Assembly (NCBI RefSeq): GCF_046035435.1
Contig: NZ_JBFNFH010000001.1
Direction: 5' to 3' (one strand)
Origin: Helcococcus bovis
GTDB taxonomy: Bacteria; Bacillota; Clostridia; Tissierellales; Peptoniphilaceae
DNA length: 64,000 nucleotides
Shown: positions 44,906-53,980 of the stretch, in pieces
Layout: each line of letters begins with the position of its first letter
Position numbering within the stretch: position 1 is the first letter of the stretch
Program-made: the position numbers and the translations under genes
Notes under the pieces: model-generated
Seen by the model: the letters and a program-made list of their open reading frames with translations, nothing else
What the model was told of the DNA's origin: nothing
The model's database searches: none

Positions 44906-46765
44906 TTAATATCCTAAAATTTCATTAACTTTATCTTGAATTGCATGATAGTTATATCCCGCTTTTTCAAGTCTAACCTGTCTATCAGGCCATACTCCCC
45001 ACTTGTTATTTAATACTTCATAAGCTAAATCTGTCACAGATTTACTCTTAGCAGCTTTAGGTGTTTCTGGTTTATGAGACTTAATTTTATTGATGTCTAC
45101 ATTTCTAATAAATCCATTAAATCCTAGATTTTTTATAATAGATGGATAATCATAAAATATTTTGTTCATATCTGTTGATGTAGATCCATTTCCAACCTTT
45201 TCACCTTCTGATGAATATTGATGAATTCCTGATTTTTCTAACCATTTTTCAGATGGGTTTATTCTCCAATCAGCTAACCATAAATCATAATGCTCTAATC
45301 TATCTGCTTCAAAATAATTTTCCATATAATCTACATTAGCATAATTTCCTACGTACCATCCATAAGATTTTAATGTTTCCAAAAATTTAATAACGATATC
45401 TGTTCGAGTTTTCTTATTTAAGTAAACGCCCTGACTATTAGCATATTTATCACTAAAATACTCAAAATCTGCAAACAATGGAAGTTCTATTTTCCCTTTA
45501 AATTCACTCATTAAATTATTAAATGTTCTAGCTTCTTTTACAGCTTCTTCCTCACTTATTGGATACATTGCCCAATAAGCTCCTACATGTAATCCATGAT
45601 TTAATGCTTCTCTTATATTTTTTCTTGCATTTGCATCGATATCTGTACTATATCCACCTCTAACTATAACACCTTTTATATCATTAGCTTTTAATTTGTC
45701 CCAATAAATTGTATCTCCATTCCACTCAGAAATATCAACTGCTTTAATTTCTTTTTTATTTTTCTTGAACACTAAAATCATAGCTTCATCTGAAAGATTT
45801 TTTACATCAGTTTGATATTTCTCTTCAGGTTTAACAATATCTATTTCTGGTTTCTTTTCATTTTTTTTAGATTCTAGTTTAGGTGCTGGCTTTGGTGCAG
45901 GTTTAGCATTTGAAACTTTTACATGATTTGGATTAATCCATGATCCCGGTACATCTTTAGATGTTGTAACATTTATCATTCCATTATATCTTGAAAATAC
46001 AAAGTATTTACCTGCTCTAACAGTATTAACAGGATTTGATCCATTAACAGCATCATATGATGAGATAAATCCTCTTACATCTCCTTTTAATACATATTCG
46101 TTAGCTTTAGCAACTTCCACTTTTTTATTATTAGAATGTACTTCCATATTCTTTTTAGATTCTTTTATTGTTTCTTTAACTTCTGGTAACTTACTTGGTT
46201 TACTTACACTTTGTTTTATAGAACTATCAAAGTATATCCAACCTCCTGGTTCACCTTTTGTCTTAGATAAATTAAATGCTCCATCATATTCCCTATAAAT
46301 ATAGTAATCTCCAGGGAAGAATGTCCCTCTTTGATTTACTTTATTTTTAGCATCATAGGATGATATGTATACTGGAGTGTTCGCTGTCAATGACATCTTT
46401 CCGTTATTTGCCACTACTACCTTTTGATTTGATGTATAAACAACACTTTTTTTATTATTTTGAGTGTTTTGTGATCTTTGAGAATTTTCGTCAGGATTAA
46501 TCCATCCCCCTGGTTCTCCTTGTACATCAGTAATATTTATAGATCCATTAAATCTTCTATAAACATAATATGTTCCAGCTCCCCACTTTCCTGTAGAGTT
46601 TTTTCTAGTCTTTGCATCATACGCATTTGTATAAACACTTATTCTACTATTTACGACATATCTCTCACTATCGGCTGAAGATAACTTAGGAAAAAATAGT
46701 GCTCCAGCAGTTACTACAGCGGATAATGAAAGTATACATATATTTTTTATATATTTTTTCTTCAT
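44906..46765 (-). CDS. Secreted modular GH25 lysozyme with CW_7 domain
   Basis: A 619-residue exported muramidase. Residues 1-31 are a signal peptide ending at SSADS. Three SH3-like N-terminal repeats (about 33-95, 122-185, 215-280) each contain SSYDA or NAYDA and end in GEPGGWI or DVPGSWI. A glycosyl hydrolase family 25 catalytic barrel spans about 337-550 (VDISEWNGDTIYWDKLKAN, GVIVRGGYS, ADFEYFSD with the catalytic Asp/Glu). A C-terminal CW_7 wall-binding repeat (LAYEVLNNKWGVWPDRQVRL then AGYNYHAIQ) closes the protein. It would cleave peptidoglycan between MurNAc and GlcNAc, as autolysin or against neighbours. RBS AGAGGAG; good promoter. Confidence 0.92.
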   Translation of the reverse strand: MKKKYIKNICILSLSAVVTAGALFFPKLSSADSERYVVNSRISVYTNAYDAKTRKNSTGKWGAGTYYVYRRFNGSINITDVQGEPGGWINPDENSQRSQNTQNNKKSVVYTSNQKVVVANNGKMSLTANTPVYISSYDAKNKVNQRGTFFPGDYYIYREYDGAFNLSKTKGEPGGWIYFDSSIKQSVSKPSKLPEVKETIKESKKNMEVHSNNKKVEVAKANEYVLKGDVRGFISSYDAVNGSNPVNTVRAGKYFVFSRYNGMINVTTSKDVPGSWINPNHVKVSNAKPAPKPAPKLESKKNEKKPEIDIVKPEEKYQTDVKNLSDEAMILVFKKNKKEIKAVDISEWNGDTIYWDKLKANDIKGVIVRGGYSTDIDANARKNIREALNHGLHVGAYWAMYPISEEEAVKEARTFNNLMSEFKGKIELPLFADFEYFSDKYANSQGVYLNKKTRTDIVIKFLETLKSYGWYVGNYANVDYMENYFEADRLEHYDLWLADWRINPSEKWLEKSGIHQYSSEGEKVGNGSTSTDMNKIFYDYPSIIKNLGFNGFIRNVDINKIKSHKPETPKAAKSKSVTDLAYEVLNNKWGVWPDRQVRLEKAGYNYHAIQDKVNEILGY

Positions 46766-46810
46766 TTCTCCTCTTTCGTAATTATTTATAATTAAAGTTT
46801 TATCAAAACA

Positions 46811-46839
46811 ATTATATATGTTTTGTAACCTTTTTGCAA
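46811..46839 (-). promoter_or_regulatory. Promoter of the GH25 lysozyme gene
   Basis: TTGCAA at 46834-46839 and TATAAT at 46811-46816 on the minus strand with 17-base spacing, close after the murG stop. A strong sigma-A promoter. Confidence 0.75.
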
Positions 46840-46857
46840 TAATTTATTATAATTAAT

Positions 46858-47931
46858 TTATTTTTTTATCTCTTTTAACTTGTTATAAATTTTTAATACA
46901 TTGTCATCAAATTTAAAATTATTCATTTTAGAAATAAATCCCAATCTTTCAGCAAACATTTCATCTACTAAACTCAATAATTTCTCGCTATTTGAATCTT
47001 CTTCCATAATCATTTTAGCAAATCCATTTTTTTCAAATGATTTAGCATTATCAATTTGGTCTCCCCTTGATTGAGTCATTGGTAATGGAATCAAAATCAT
47101 AGGAATTTTATAGTATAAAAACTCAAAAATTGCATTTGAACCAGATCTTGAAATAACAATATCTGATAAAGCAAATACATCTTTTAAATTTTCTTTAATA
47201 TATTCAAATTGATAATATCCGTCATGTTGAATTGATGGGTTATATCCATTTTTACCAGTTGCATGGATAACATTGTATTTAGAAGTTAGATAATCTAAAT
47301 TATCTATTATCGTCTTATTTATAAATTCAGCTCCTAATGAGCCTCCCATAGCCAATAGTGTTGGTTTATCATTATTTATGTTTAACCATTTTTTTGCTGA
47401 ATCTTTATCTCCATTTTTCAAATCTTCCCTGATTACCGGCCCTAAAAACTTACCTTTTCCAGATTTTATATATTTCTCTGTTTCTGGGAATGTTGTAAAT
47501 ATAGTTTTTACAAATGGTTGAACTAATTTATTAGCCAGTCCTGGTGTTAAATCTGATTCATGTGCAATTGAAGGTACACGGCTGAACCATCCTCCAACTA
47601 TAACTGGCACAGAAACAAATCCTCCTTTTGAAAAAATTACCGATGGTCTAATCTTAAATATTATAAATATAGATTGTAATATTCCCCACATAACTTTGAA
47701 AATATCTAAAAAGTTTCTAAATGAAATAAATCTTCTCAATTTTCCAGTAGAAATTGGAATATACTTTACCCCTTCAATATCTTTAATCAGTTCTCTTTCT
47801 ATACCTTTTTTAGATCCGATATAATAAATATCCCATCCTTCTTTTTTTAATAATGGTATAAGTGCTAAATTTACTGAAACATGGCCTGTGGTACCACCGC
47901 CAGTTAACACAATTTTTTTATTTTCTGACAC
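46858..47931 (-). CDS. murG: MurG, UDP-GlcNAc lipid II glycosyltransferase
   Basis: A 357-residue GT28 enzyme: GGGTTGHVSVNLALIPLL near residue 12 (the usual TGGH or TAGH loop is TTGH here), FSKGGFVSVPVIVGGW near 97, LAMGGSLGAEFINK near 195 and the UDP-GlcNAc pocket ISRSGSNAIFEFLYYKIPMILIP near 260. It adds GlcNAc to lipid I at the cytoplasmic membrane face. It is the last gene of the yybS-to-murG operon, nine bases after serS. Confidence 0.95.
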   Translation of the reverse strand: MSENKKIVLTGGGTTGHVSVNLALIPLLKKEGWDIYYIGSKKGIERELIKDIEGVKYIPISTGKLRRFISFRNFLDIFKVMWGILQSIFIIFKIRPSVIFSKGGFVSVPVIVGGWFSRVPSIAHESDLTPGLANKLVQPFVKTIFTTFPETEKYIKSGKGKFLGPVIREDLKNGDKDSAKKWLNINNDKPTLLAMGGSLGAEFINKTIIDNLDYLTSKYNVIHATGKNGYNPSIQHDGYYQFEYIKENLKDVFALSDIVISRSGSNAIFEFLYYKIPMILIPLPMTQSRGDQIDNAKSFEKNGFAKMIMEEDSNSEKLLSLVDEMFAERLGFISKMNNFKFDDNVLKIYNKLKEIKK

Positions 47932-47940
47932 TTTAACTTC

Positions 47941-49212
47941 CTATTTTGAAATTTTTTCTTTATTATTCATATATGATCTTAAAACTTCAGGAATTGTTAT
48001 AGAACCATCTTCATTTTGGTAGTTTTCCAAAATAGCTGCAAATGTTCTACCAACAGCCAATCCTGAACCATTTAATGTATGAACAAAGTTTACTTTTCCT
48101 TCTCCATCCCTATATCTCAAGTTTGCTCTTCTAGCTTGAAAATCTTCAAAGTTTGAACATGATGAAATTTCAACATATCTACCATATGATGGCATCCATA
48201 CTTCAATGTCATATGTCTTAGCTGATGAAAATCCTAAATCTCCTGATGATAGCATCACAACTCTATATGGAATATTCAATAATTGTAATATCTTTTCAGC
48301 ATCTGCTGTTAATTTTTCCAATTCTTCATATGAATCTTCTGGTTTCGCTAATTTTACCAATTCAACTTTATCAAATTGATGATTTCTTATTAAACCTCTT
48401 GTATCTCTACCTGCTGAACCAGCTTCTTGTCTAAAACATGGTGTATATGCAGTATATTTCACTGGTAATTCTTCGTATGATAAAATTTCTTCTTTTCTGT
48501 AATTTGTTACAGGAACTTCAGCTGTTGGAACTAAGAAGAAATCTTTACTTGGTAAGTAAAATGCGTCTTCTTCAAATTTTGGCAATTGCCCTGTACCAAT
48601 CATAGAGTCTCTGTTTACCATATATGGAACAGATAATTCAGTATATCCTGATTCTTCAGTATGTGTTGCAAGCATAAATGCAGCTATAGATCTTTCTAAT
48701 CTTGCTCCTAAGCCCTTAAATATTGAAAATCTTGCACCTGTAACCTTAGCAGCTCTTTCAAAATCTAAAATATCTAAATCAACACCTAAATCCCAGTGAG
48801 CTTTTGGTCCAAATTCAAATTTTCTTGGTTCTCCAAATTTTCTAATTTCAACATTATCACTGTCATCTTTTCCTAGAGGAACTTCTTCATTTGGAATATT
48901 TGGTATGTATAATAATTTATTTCTAATTTCAGCATCTATAGTTCTTACTTTTTCGTCCATTTCCTTAACTTCTGCTGACAATTCCTTCATTTGAGCAAAG
49001 ATAGGAGCCACATCTTTTCCTTCTTTTTTCAATTGTGGAATTGATTTTGAAACTTGATTTTGTTCAGCTTTTTTAGCTTCTACCTCTGTAATTAAAGCTC
49101 TTCTTTCTTCATCTAGATCAATAATTTCTTGAATAGGAAATTCCCCATTTCTCTTTTTTAATCCTTCTATAACTTTATCTTTATCTTTTCTGATAAGCTT
49201 AATATCTAACAT
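47941..49212 (-). CDS. serS: Seryl-tRNA synthetase
   Basis: A 423-residue class II aaRS with an N-terminal coiled-coil arm (about 30-100; EVEAKKAEQNQVSKSIPQLK), motif 2 YTPCFRQEAGSAGRDTRGL near 260 and the motif 3 region LNGSGLAVGRTFAAILENYQ near 385. It charges tRNA-Ser. ATG 49212 with GAGAGAGG is chosen; the 12 upstream codons belong to the preceding gene's end. It overlaps the NnrE-like gene by 14 bases. No T-box leader is visible, as expected inside an operon. Confidence 0.97.
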   Translation of the reverse strand: MLDIKLIRKDKDKVIEGLKKRNGEFPIQEIIDLDEERRALITEVEAKKAEQNQVSKSIPQLKKEGKDVAPIFAQMKELSAEVKEMDEKVRTIDAEIRNKLLYIPNIPNEEVPLGKDDSDNVEIRKFGEPRKFEFGPKAHWDLGVDLDILDFERAAKVTGARFSIFKGLGARLERSIAAFMLATHTEESGYTELSVPYMVNRDSMIGTGQLPKFEEDAFYLPSKDFFLVPTAEVPVTNYRKEEILSYEELPVKYTAYTPCFRQEAGSAGRDTRGLIRNHQFDKVELVKLAKPEDSYEELEKLTADAEKILQLLNIPYRVVMLSSGDLGFSSAKTYDIEVWMPSYGRYVEISSCSNFEDFQARRANLRYRDGEGKVNFVHTLNGSGLAVGRTFAAILENYQNEDGSITIPEVLRSYMNNKEKISK

Positions 49213-49858
49213 TTTTACCTCTCTCAAATAATCCGATATTTTCCACAATAATTTCTATATTATTAATTCTATGTTTTTTATTTAATCCTTTTTTCAATTT
49301 ATGAAATGTAACTATCACATCTGAATCTATACATTTTAGATTTGAATTTTCATCATCAGAATCCAATCCTGATGGAATATCTACTGATATAGTGTAAATT
49401 CTTGATTTATTTATAGTATCTATAATATATTCTGTCGTACCATTGAAAATAAATTTATATTCCAAACCTGTAATTGCATCGATTATAGTGTTAACTCTAT
49501 TTAAGTCACTGGATAAATTTTGCAATTCTTCCAATGTTTCAAGATCATTTATTTTAATATTTAGTTTTTTCACCAAGTTAAATTGATATTCAAAATCTTC
49601 TGTTATGCCTTCTTTATTATCGATAATATAAATTTCAACTTGTTTTCCAAGTGCTAATAGATTTCTTGCAATTGCTAATCCGATAGCCCCATTATTTGTA
49701 AGTCCACAAACTATAGCAAAAGTGTTTCTTCTAATTAAATCGATATTTTTCAACACTTTCAATGCCTGATTTTCAATAATAATCTCAGGTTTTATACCAA
49801 GTTCTTCAATATTATACTTTTTTAATCTAGTAAATTCATCCCTTAAGATATAACTCAT
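49199..49858 (-). CDS. NAD(P)H-hydrate epimerase-like protein (YjeF N-domain only)
   Basis: A 219-residue protein with the YjeF N-terminal fold. ENQALKVLKNI near 30, the dinucleotide-site loop CGLTNNGAIGLAIARNLL near 51 and VDIPSGLDSDD near 158 follow the family. It repairs damaged (hydrated) NADH and NADPH in known members. The usual GNNGGDG loop reads GLTNNGAIG, so it is a diverged form, and there is no fused kinase domain. It overlaps dnaI by four bases (ATGA) and serS by 14. Confidence 0.7.
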   Translation of the reverse strand: MSYILRDEFTRLKKYNIEELGIKPEIIIENQALKVLKNIDLIRRNTFAIVCGLTNNGAIGLAIARNLLALGKQVEIYIIDNKEGITEDFEYQFNLVKKLNIKINDLETLEELQNLSSDLNRVNTIIDAITGLEYKFIFNGTTEYIIDTINKSRIYTISVDIPSGLDSDDENSNLKCIDSDVIVTFHKLKKGLNKKHRINNIEIIVENIGLFERGKNVRY

Positions 49859-50805
49859 TTTTTTATCCTTACATCATTTCCGTAAAAATATTTTTGATAA
49901 AATTCTCCTACAATACGTGAAGAGATTCTCGTATCATATATGGATCTAACATCTTCTGTATCCAAATTTGATGATATAATTACTGGAAGTTTTTTTACAA
50001 TTCTTTTGTTTAACACTTCGAAAACAGCCGACTTTGTATTATCATTTATATTATTTGAACCTAAATCATCAATTATAAGTAAATCACAATCATATATTGA
50101 ATTTATCCTTGGCAAAAGATCTGATTTTTGATTGGAAAATGCAAATTTGTACTCTAAAATCAAATTAACAAGATCTGATTCAGAAAGATATACAACTGAA
50201 AAATTTCTATCTAATACTTCTTTCGCAATACTATTAATCATAAAAGTTTTACCCGTACCTACTGGACCAAATAAAAATAAATTTACAGAGTCTCTGCTGA
50301 AATTAACTGCATAATCATAAAATTGCTCTTTTAAGTCCCTCATATTTTCATATGGACTTATATTTTCATTACTTTGTCTATCTTTTCTAAACAAATTCAA
50401 ATTAAAATTATCAAAATTTTCTTCTCTTATGATTTCTTCAATTTCACTATCTTTATACAGTTTTTGAACTTCAAGTTTTTTTCTACACTCACATATCCTA
50501 GTTCCGTCAACTCCTGTATCGTGGCATATATCACAATGATATTTCATTTCCAAATAATCTTTTGGAATATTATGTTTTTCCATCAAAATAGTTTTTTCAG
50601 AGATCAATTTAGAAATCTCTTTCGATATATCGTCAGATGATTTTTTTTCAATAAGATTATTAATTCTTTGGATATTTTTTATTTTTATTTCATTTGAAAT
50701 TTCAATAATTCTAGGCACTTTTTTTCTAACTTCATCAATCCTATTTTCCAAATTGATTTCATTTTGCCTTCTTCTATCTTCTAATATTTCTTGAACTGTT
50801 TTCAT
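49855..50805 (-). CDS. dnaI: DnaI/DnaC-type helicase loader (AAA+)
   Basis: A 316-residue protein. The N-terminal half is a charged region ending in a zinc-binding CDICHDTGVDGTRICEC near residue 98. The AAA+ ATPase follows, with LFGPVGTGKTFMINS near 186 (Walker A), LLIIDDLGSN near 238 (Walker B) and a SRIVGEFY segment with an arginine at the end. It loads the DnaB helicase on origin DNA. It lies between dnaD and the NnrE-like gene. Confidence 0.88.
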   Translation of the reverse strand: MKTVQEILEDRRRQNEINLENRIDEVRKKVPRIIEISNEIKIKNIQRINNLIEKKSSDDISKEISKLISEKTILMEKHNIPKDYLEMKYHCDICHDTGVDGTRICECRKKLEVQKLYKDSEIEEIIREENFDNFNLNLFRKDRQSNENISPYENMRDLKEQFYDYAVNFSRDSVNLFLFGPVGTGKTFMINSIAKEVLDRNFSVVYLSESDLVNLILEYKFAFSNQKSDLLPRINSIYDCDLLIIDDLGSNNINDNTKSAVFEVLNKRIVKKLPVIISSNLDTEDVRSIYDTRISSRIVGEFYQKYFYGNDVRIKK

Positions 50806-50807
50806 GG

Positions 50808-51638
50808 TTATTTCCTTCTTCTAGTTGGAAGCTTCTTATTCATTTTTTCTTGAACAAATTTTAGTCTCTCTTCCTTACTCATTCTGTCATCTTTATCAGC
50901 AAGTGAAACCTTTTTAGATGAAGATTTAATATTTTTAATTTCTGATTTTTTTTCTTTTTCATTATTTTCTTTTTGTTCAAGATATTTTTCAAGCTTTTCA
51001 ATATCCGTAGCGCCATCAATCATCCAATTTCTAATTGTAGCCATTATTTGATCTACCGATTTTATTCCTCTAATATTGGACGCCATCATATATGCATATG
51101 ATATGAAATCTGTACTAGCTCCAAAATCATTCATAGTCCCTAATACTTTCTTGATTTCTCTAGGATTTAACTTCAAAGGAATATATTGTCCTTGAGATAT
51201 AAACTCTTCAATATTTTCAATAAGTTGTCTACTTTCAACTGACTCAACAGAATTATTATAAATTTCTTCTTTTTCTATATAATCTTTTTCAAAAGTGCTT
51301 CTCGCAAAAGTATTACCCTTTTTCTGATTCATACCATACATGGATTGTAAATATTGTGTTCTAACAGATTTAAATATATATTTATCTCCATCTTGTTCTA
51401 CCAATCCTTGATCAATCCAATATTGCCACGCATCAACAACTTGCCCCTCTGTTAACTTCATTTCGATAGCAATATTATCATTTGAAATTTCTTGATTTTC
51501 ACTATATGCAACAGAAAGTGCATATAGATATACTTTAATTTGTACTTCATTTGCAAAAGACAAATAAGTATTTATAAACATATTTTCAATAGGTGTTGTA
51601 CCCAAATCGATAATATTTTGCTCAATCTGTAATTTCAT
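50808..51638 (-). CDS. dnaD: DnaD-family primosome protein
   Basis: A 276-residue protein. The N-terminal winged-helix region includes EVQIKVYLYALSVAY near 31 and EMKLTEGQVVDAWQYWIDQGLV near 63. The C-terminal DnaD-like domain is near 137-220 (LNPREIKKVLGTMNDFG and YAYMMASNI), followed by a lysine-rich tail. It helps assemble the primosome with DnaI and DnaB at replication start or restart. Its start overlaps the acetyltransferase by 17 bases. Confidence 0.85.
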   Translation of the reverse strand: MKLQIEQNIIDLGTTPIENMFINTYLSFANEVQIKVYLYALSVAYSENQEISNDNIAIEMKLTEGQVVDAWQYWIDQGLVEQDGDKYIFKSVRTQYLQSMYGMNQKKGNTFARSTFEKDYIEKEEIYNNSVESVESRQLIENIEEFISQGQYIPLKLNPREIKKVLGTMNDFGASTDFISYAYMMASNIRGIKSVDQIMATIRNWMIDGATDIEKLEKYLEQKENNEKEKKSEIKNIKSSSKKVSLADKDDRMSKEERLKFVQEKMNKKLPTRRRK

Positions 51639-52200
51639 CTAAATACTCCTGTCTTTTTAATCTCATCTCATATATTTTTGTAAAAATAGCACCATTGCGC
51701 TCTTCAAAATATCCTTTATATTTTTCTTTATTAATATCAATAGCCTGATTTTCAAATTTGATATATTCGGAAGAATGCATCTTAAAATTAAACTTTTTAT
51801 ATAAGTTAATTGCTCTTAAATTCCAAGCATTTACTTCTAAATCTAATCTTCTCATGTACAAACTCTTAAAATAAAATTCTAAAAATTCACCCAAAACAAT
51901 TGATCCTATACCTTTAGAAATAAATTTTGAATTAAGGACTATGCCTAATTTAGCAGTCCTTAAAACTTTATTAATTTCTTTTGCACCGATATATCCAACT
52001 AAATCTCTATCTTTATTAAATATTGAAAAATATAAAGCATGATTACGCTCTTGCTTCATCTTAAACCAAATATCTAATTCTTTATCAGATAAATCACTAT
52101 AATTGTATCCGATAAACAACGGATCTTGATGATCCGCCCAATTTTTTAATAATAAGCCATGTTCTTTTTTTAGTGGCTCTAATATATATTCTCTACTCAT
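51622..52200 (-). CDS. GNAT-family N-acetyltransferase (RimJ/RimL-like)
   Basis: A 192-residue protein. SREYILEPLKKEHGLLLKNW opens, LVGYIGAKEINKVLRTAKLGIVL near 83 and FISKGIGSIVLGEFLEF near 107 form the acetyl-CoA loop, and LDLEVNAWNLRAINLYKKFNF near 138 is typical. The ATG overlaps the dnaB stop, so the long upstream frame is excluded. The acceptor (protein N-terminus or small molecule) is unknown. Confidence 0.82.
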   Translation of the reverse strand: MSREYILEPLKKEHGLLLKNWADHQDPLFIGYNYSDLSDKELDIWFKMKQERNHALYFSIFNKDRDLVGYIGAKEINKVLRTAKLGIVLNSKFISKGIGSIVLGEFLEFYFKSLYMRRLDLEVNAWNLRAINLYKKFNFKMHSSEYIKFENQAIDINKEKYKGYFEERNGAIFTKIYEMRLKRQEYLDEITD

Positions 52201-53524
52201 TTTCTTGCATATGCTCAAAGTCATAAAATTTAGTATTTTCTTTCTTAAAGTATAATTTAACAGTGCCAGTTGGACCATTTCTGTGTTTACCAATTATAAC
52301 TTCAATTGTATTTTGCTCTTCTGAATCTTCATTGTAATAATCATCACGATATAACATCATTACAACGTCAGCATCTTGCTCGATAGCCCCAGACTCTCTT
52401 AAGTCAGATAGCATCGGTCTTTTATTAGTTCTTTCTTCAGACTTTCTTGATAATTGTGAAAGTGCCAATACCGGAATATTTAATTCTTTTGCAAGCGCCT
52501 TTAATCCTCTTGAAATATTTGATATTTCTTGTTGTCTATTTTCATTTCTACCAATATCAGTCGTCATCAATTGAAGGTAGTCAATAAGAATCAAATCTAT
52601 ACCATGTTCTTGTTTCATACGTTTAGATTTTGCTCTTAGTTCTGTTAGAGAAATACTTGCTGTATCATCAACATACATGTCAATACTTGGGATTATATTT
52701 GATTTTTCATATAATAATTGCCAATCTTCTTCAGGGATTTTGCCAGATATTATATATTGCAATTCTACATTTGTTATAATCGATAAAATCCTTTGAAATA
52801 TCTGTCTTCTACTCATTTCAAGTGAAAATACTGCTACTTTTTTCCCAGCTAAAGCTGCATTAAGTGCCATATGAATTCCTAAAGCAGTCTTCCCTACTGA
52901 TGGTCTAGCTGCTAATAAAATCATATCAGAATTTTGCAAACCTGATAATTGTCTGTTCAGATCTCTAAAACCAGTTGTAACTCCTGTGATATCTCCATCA
53001 TTTTGAGACATTTCCAATATATGATTAAACGCCTCTTCCATTGTATTTTCAAGTTTAACAAGTCCTTCATTATTATCAAAGCTACTTAATTTAAATAGTT
53101 TTTCTGAAAATTCTCCTATTAATTCCTCTGATGAATTTTTGGTAGTATGAACTTTATTAATTACATCATCTCCAAATGTTAGTAATTTTCTAAGCATAGA
53201 CTTTTCTTTTACTATATTTAAATATGAGTCATAATTAGCTCTATAATAAGTACTATCTAATAAAGTCATTACATATGTCTCATCTCCAACATCTGCAAGT
53301 GTACCTTTAGAACTTAGCTTATCATTAATCATATTAAAATCTATTGGAGAATTTTCAAAACTCAATTCAGATATGGCATCATAAATTACAGAATTTCTTA
53401 AGTCATAGAAATCATCTCTTTTAATTTTTTCTAATAATAAATTCACCAAATCATTATGAACTATTACAAGCCCTAAAATGGCTTTTTCTGTTTTTATATC
53501 ACTTGGTGCGTAATTTGATTCCAT
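52193..53524 (-). CDS. dnaB: Replicative DNA helicase DnaB
   Basis: A 443-residue RecA-like hexameric helicase. SDIKTEKAILGLVIVHNDLV opens the N-terminal domain, LAARPSVGKTALGIHMALNA is near 208 (Walker A), LILIDYLQLMTT near 313 (Walker B) and LSQLSRKSEERTNKRPMLSDLRESGAIEQDAD follow. It unwinds DNA at the fork. It lies 12 bases after rplI and overlaps the acetyltransferase by 8. Confidence 0.97.
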   Translation of the reverse strand: MESNYAPSDIKTEKAILGLVIVHNDLVNLLLEKIKRDDFYDLRNSVIYDAISELSFENSPIDFNMINDKLSSKGTLADVGDETYVMTLLDSTYYRANYDSYLNIVKEKSMLRKLLTFGDDVINKVHTTKNSSEELIGEFSEKLFKLSSFDNNEGLVKLENTMEEAFNHILEMSQNDGDITGVTTGFRDLNRQLSGLQNSDMILLAARPSVGKTALGIHMALNAALAGKKVAVFSLEMSRRQIFQRILSIITNVELQYIISGKIPEEDWQLLYEKSNIIPSIDMYVDDTASISLTELRAKSKRMKQEHGIDLILIDYLQLMTTDIGRNENRQQEISNISRGLKALAKELNIPVLALSQLSRKSEERTNKRPMLSDLRESGAIEQDADVVMMLYRDDYYNEDSEEQNTIEVIIGKHRNGPTGTVKLYFKKENTKFYDFEHMQENE

Positions 53525-53536
53525 ATATTTCTCCGA

Positions 53537-53980
53537 TTATTCTGGTTTTACTTCTACTTTTAAATCTGCCAACATTTCCGGGAAAACTCTAACTTTAACT
53601 GTATAAATCCCAGCTATTTTTAAGTTATCACTCAATTCCACTTTCTTTTTATCTATTTCTATCCCTTTTTCTTCTAAAGCTTTAGCAATATCTCCTGATG
53701 TTACTGATCCGAATAATCTTCCATCATTTCCTGATTTTTTCTTTACAACTACTGATAATGTTTCTAATTTTTCTTTTAATTGTTCTGCTTCGGCTTTATT
53801 TGCTTCAAACTCTTCTTTTCTAATTCTTAATTCTTCTTCCCAAGCTTTTTTATTTTCTTTAGTTGCTTCTACAGCTAATTTATTTGGAAATAAAAAGTTT
53901 CTTGCATAACCTGTCTTTGCATTTACTAATTCGCCTTCTTTCCCTAAACCTTTAACATCCGCTTTTAATATAACTTTCAT
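53537..53980 (-). CDS. rplI: 50S ribosomal protein L9
   Basis: A 147-residue L9: the N-domain MKVILKADVKGLGKEGELVNAK and YARNFLFPNKLAVEAT, the long central helix 52-78 and a C-terminal domain. Located between gdpP (one-base overlap) and dnaB, as in many Firmicutes. Confidence 0.98.
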   Translation of the reverse strand: MKVILKADVKGLGKEGELVNAKTGYARNFLFPNKLAVEATKENKKAWEEELRIRKEEFEANKAEAEQLKEKLETLSVVVKKKSGNDGRLFGSVTSGDIAKALEEKGIEIDKKKVELSDNLKIAGIYTVKVRVFPEMLADLKVEVKPE

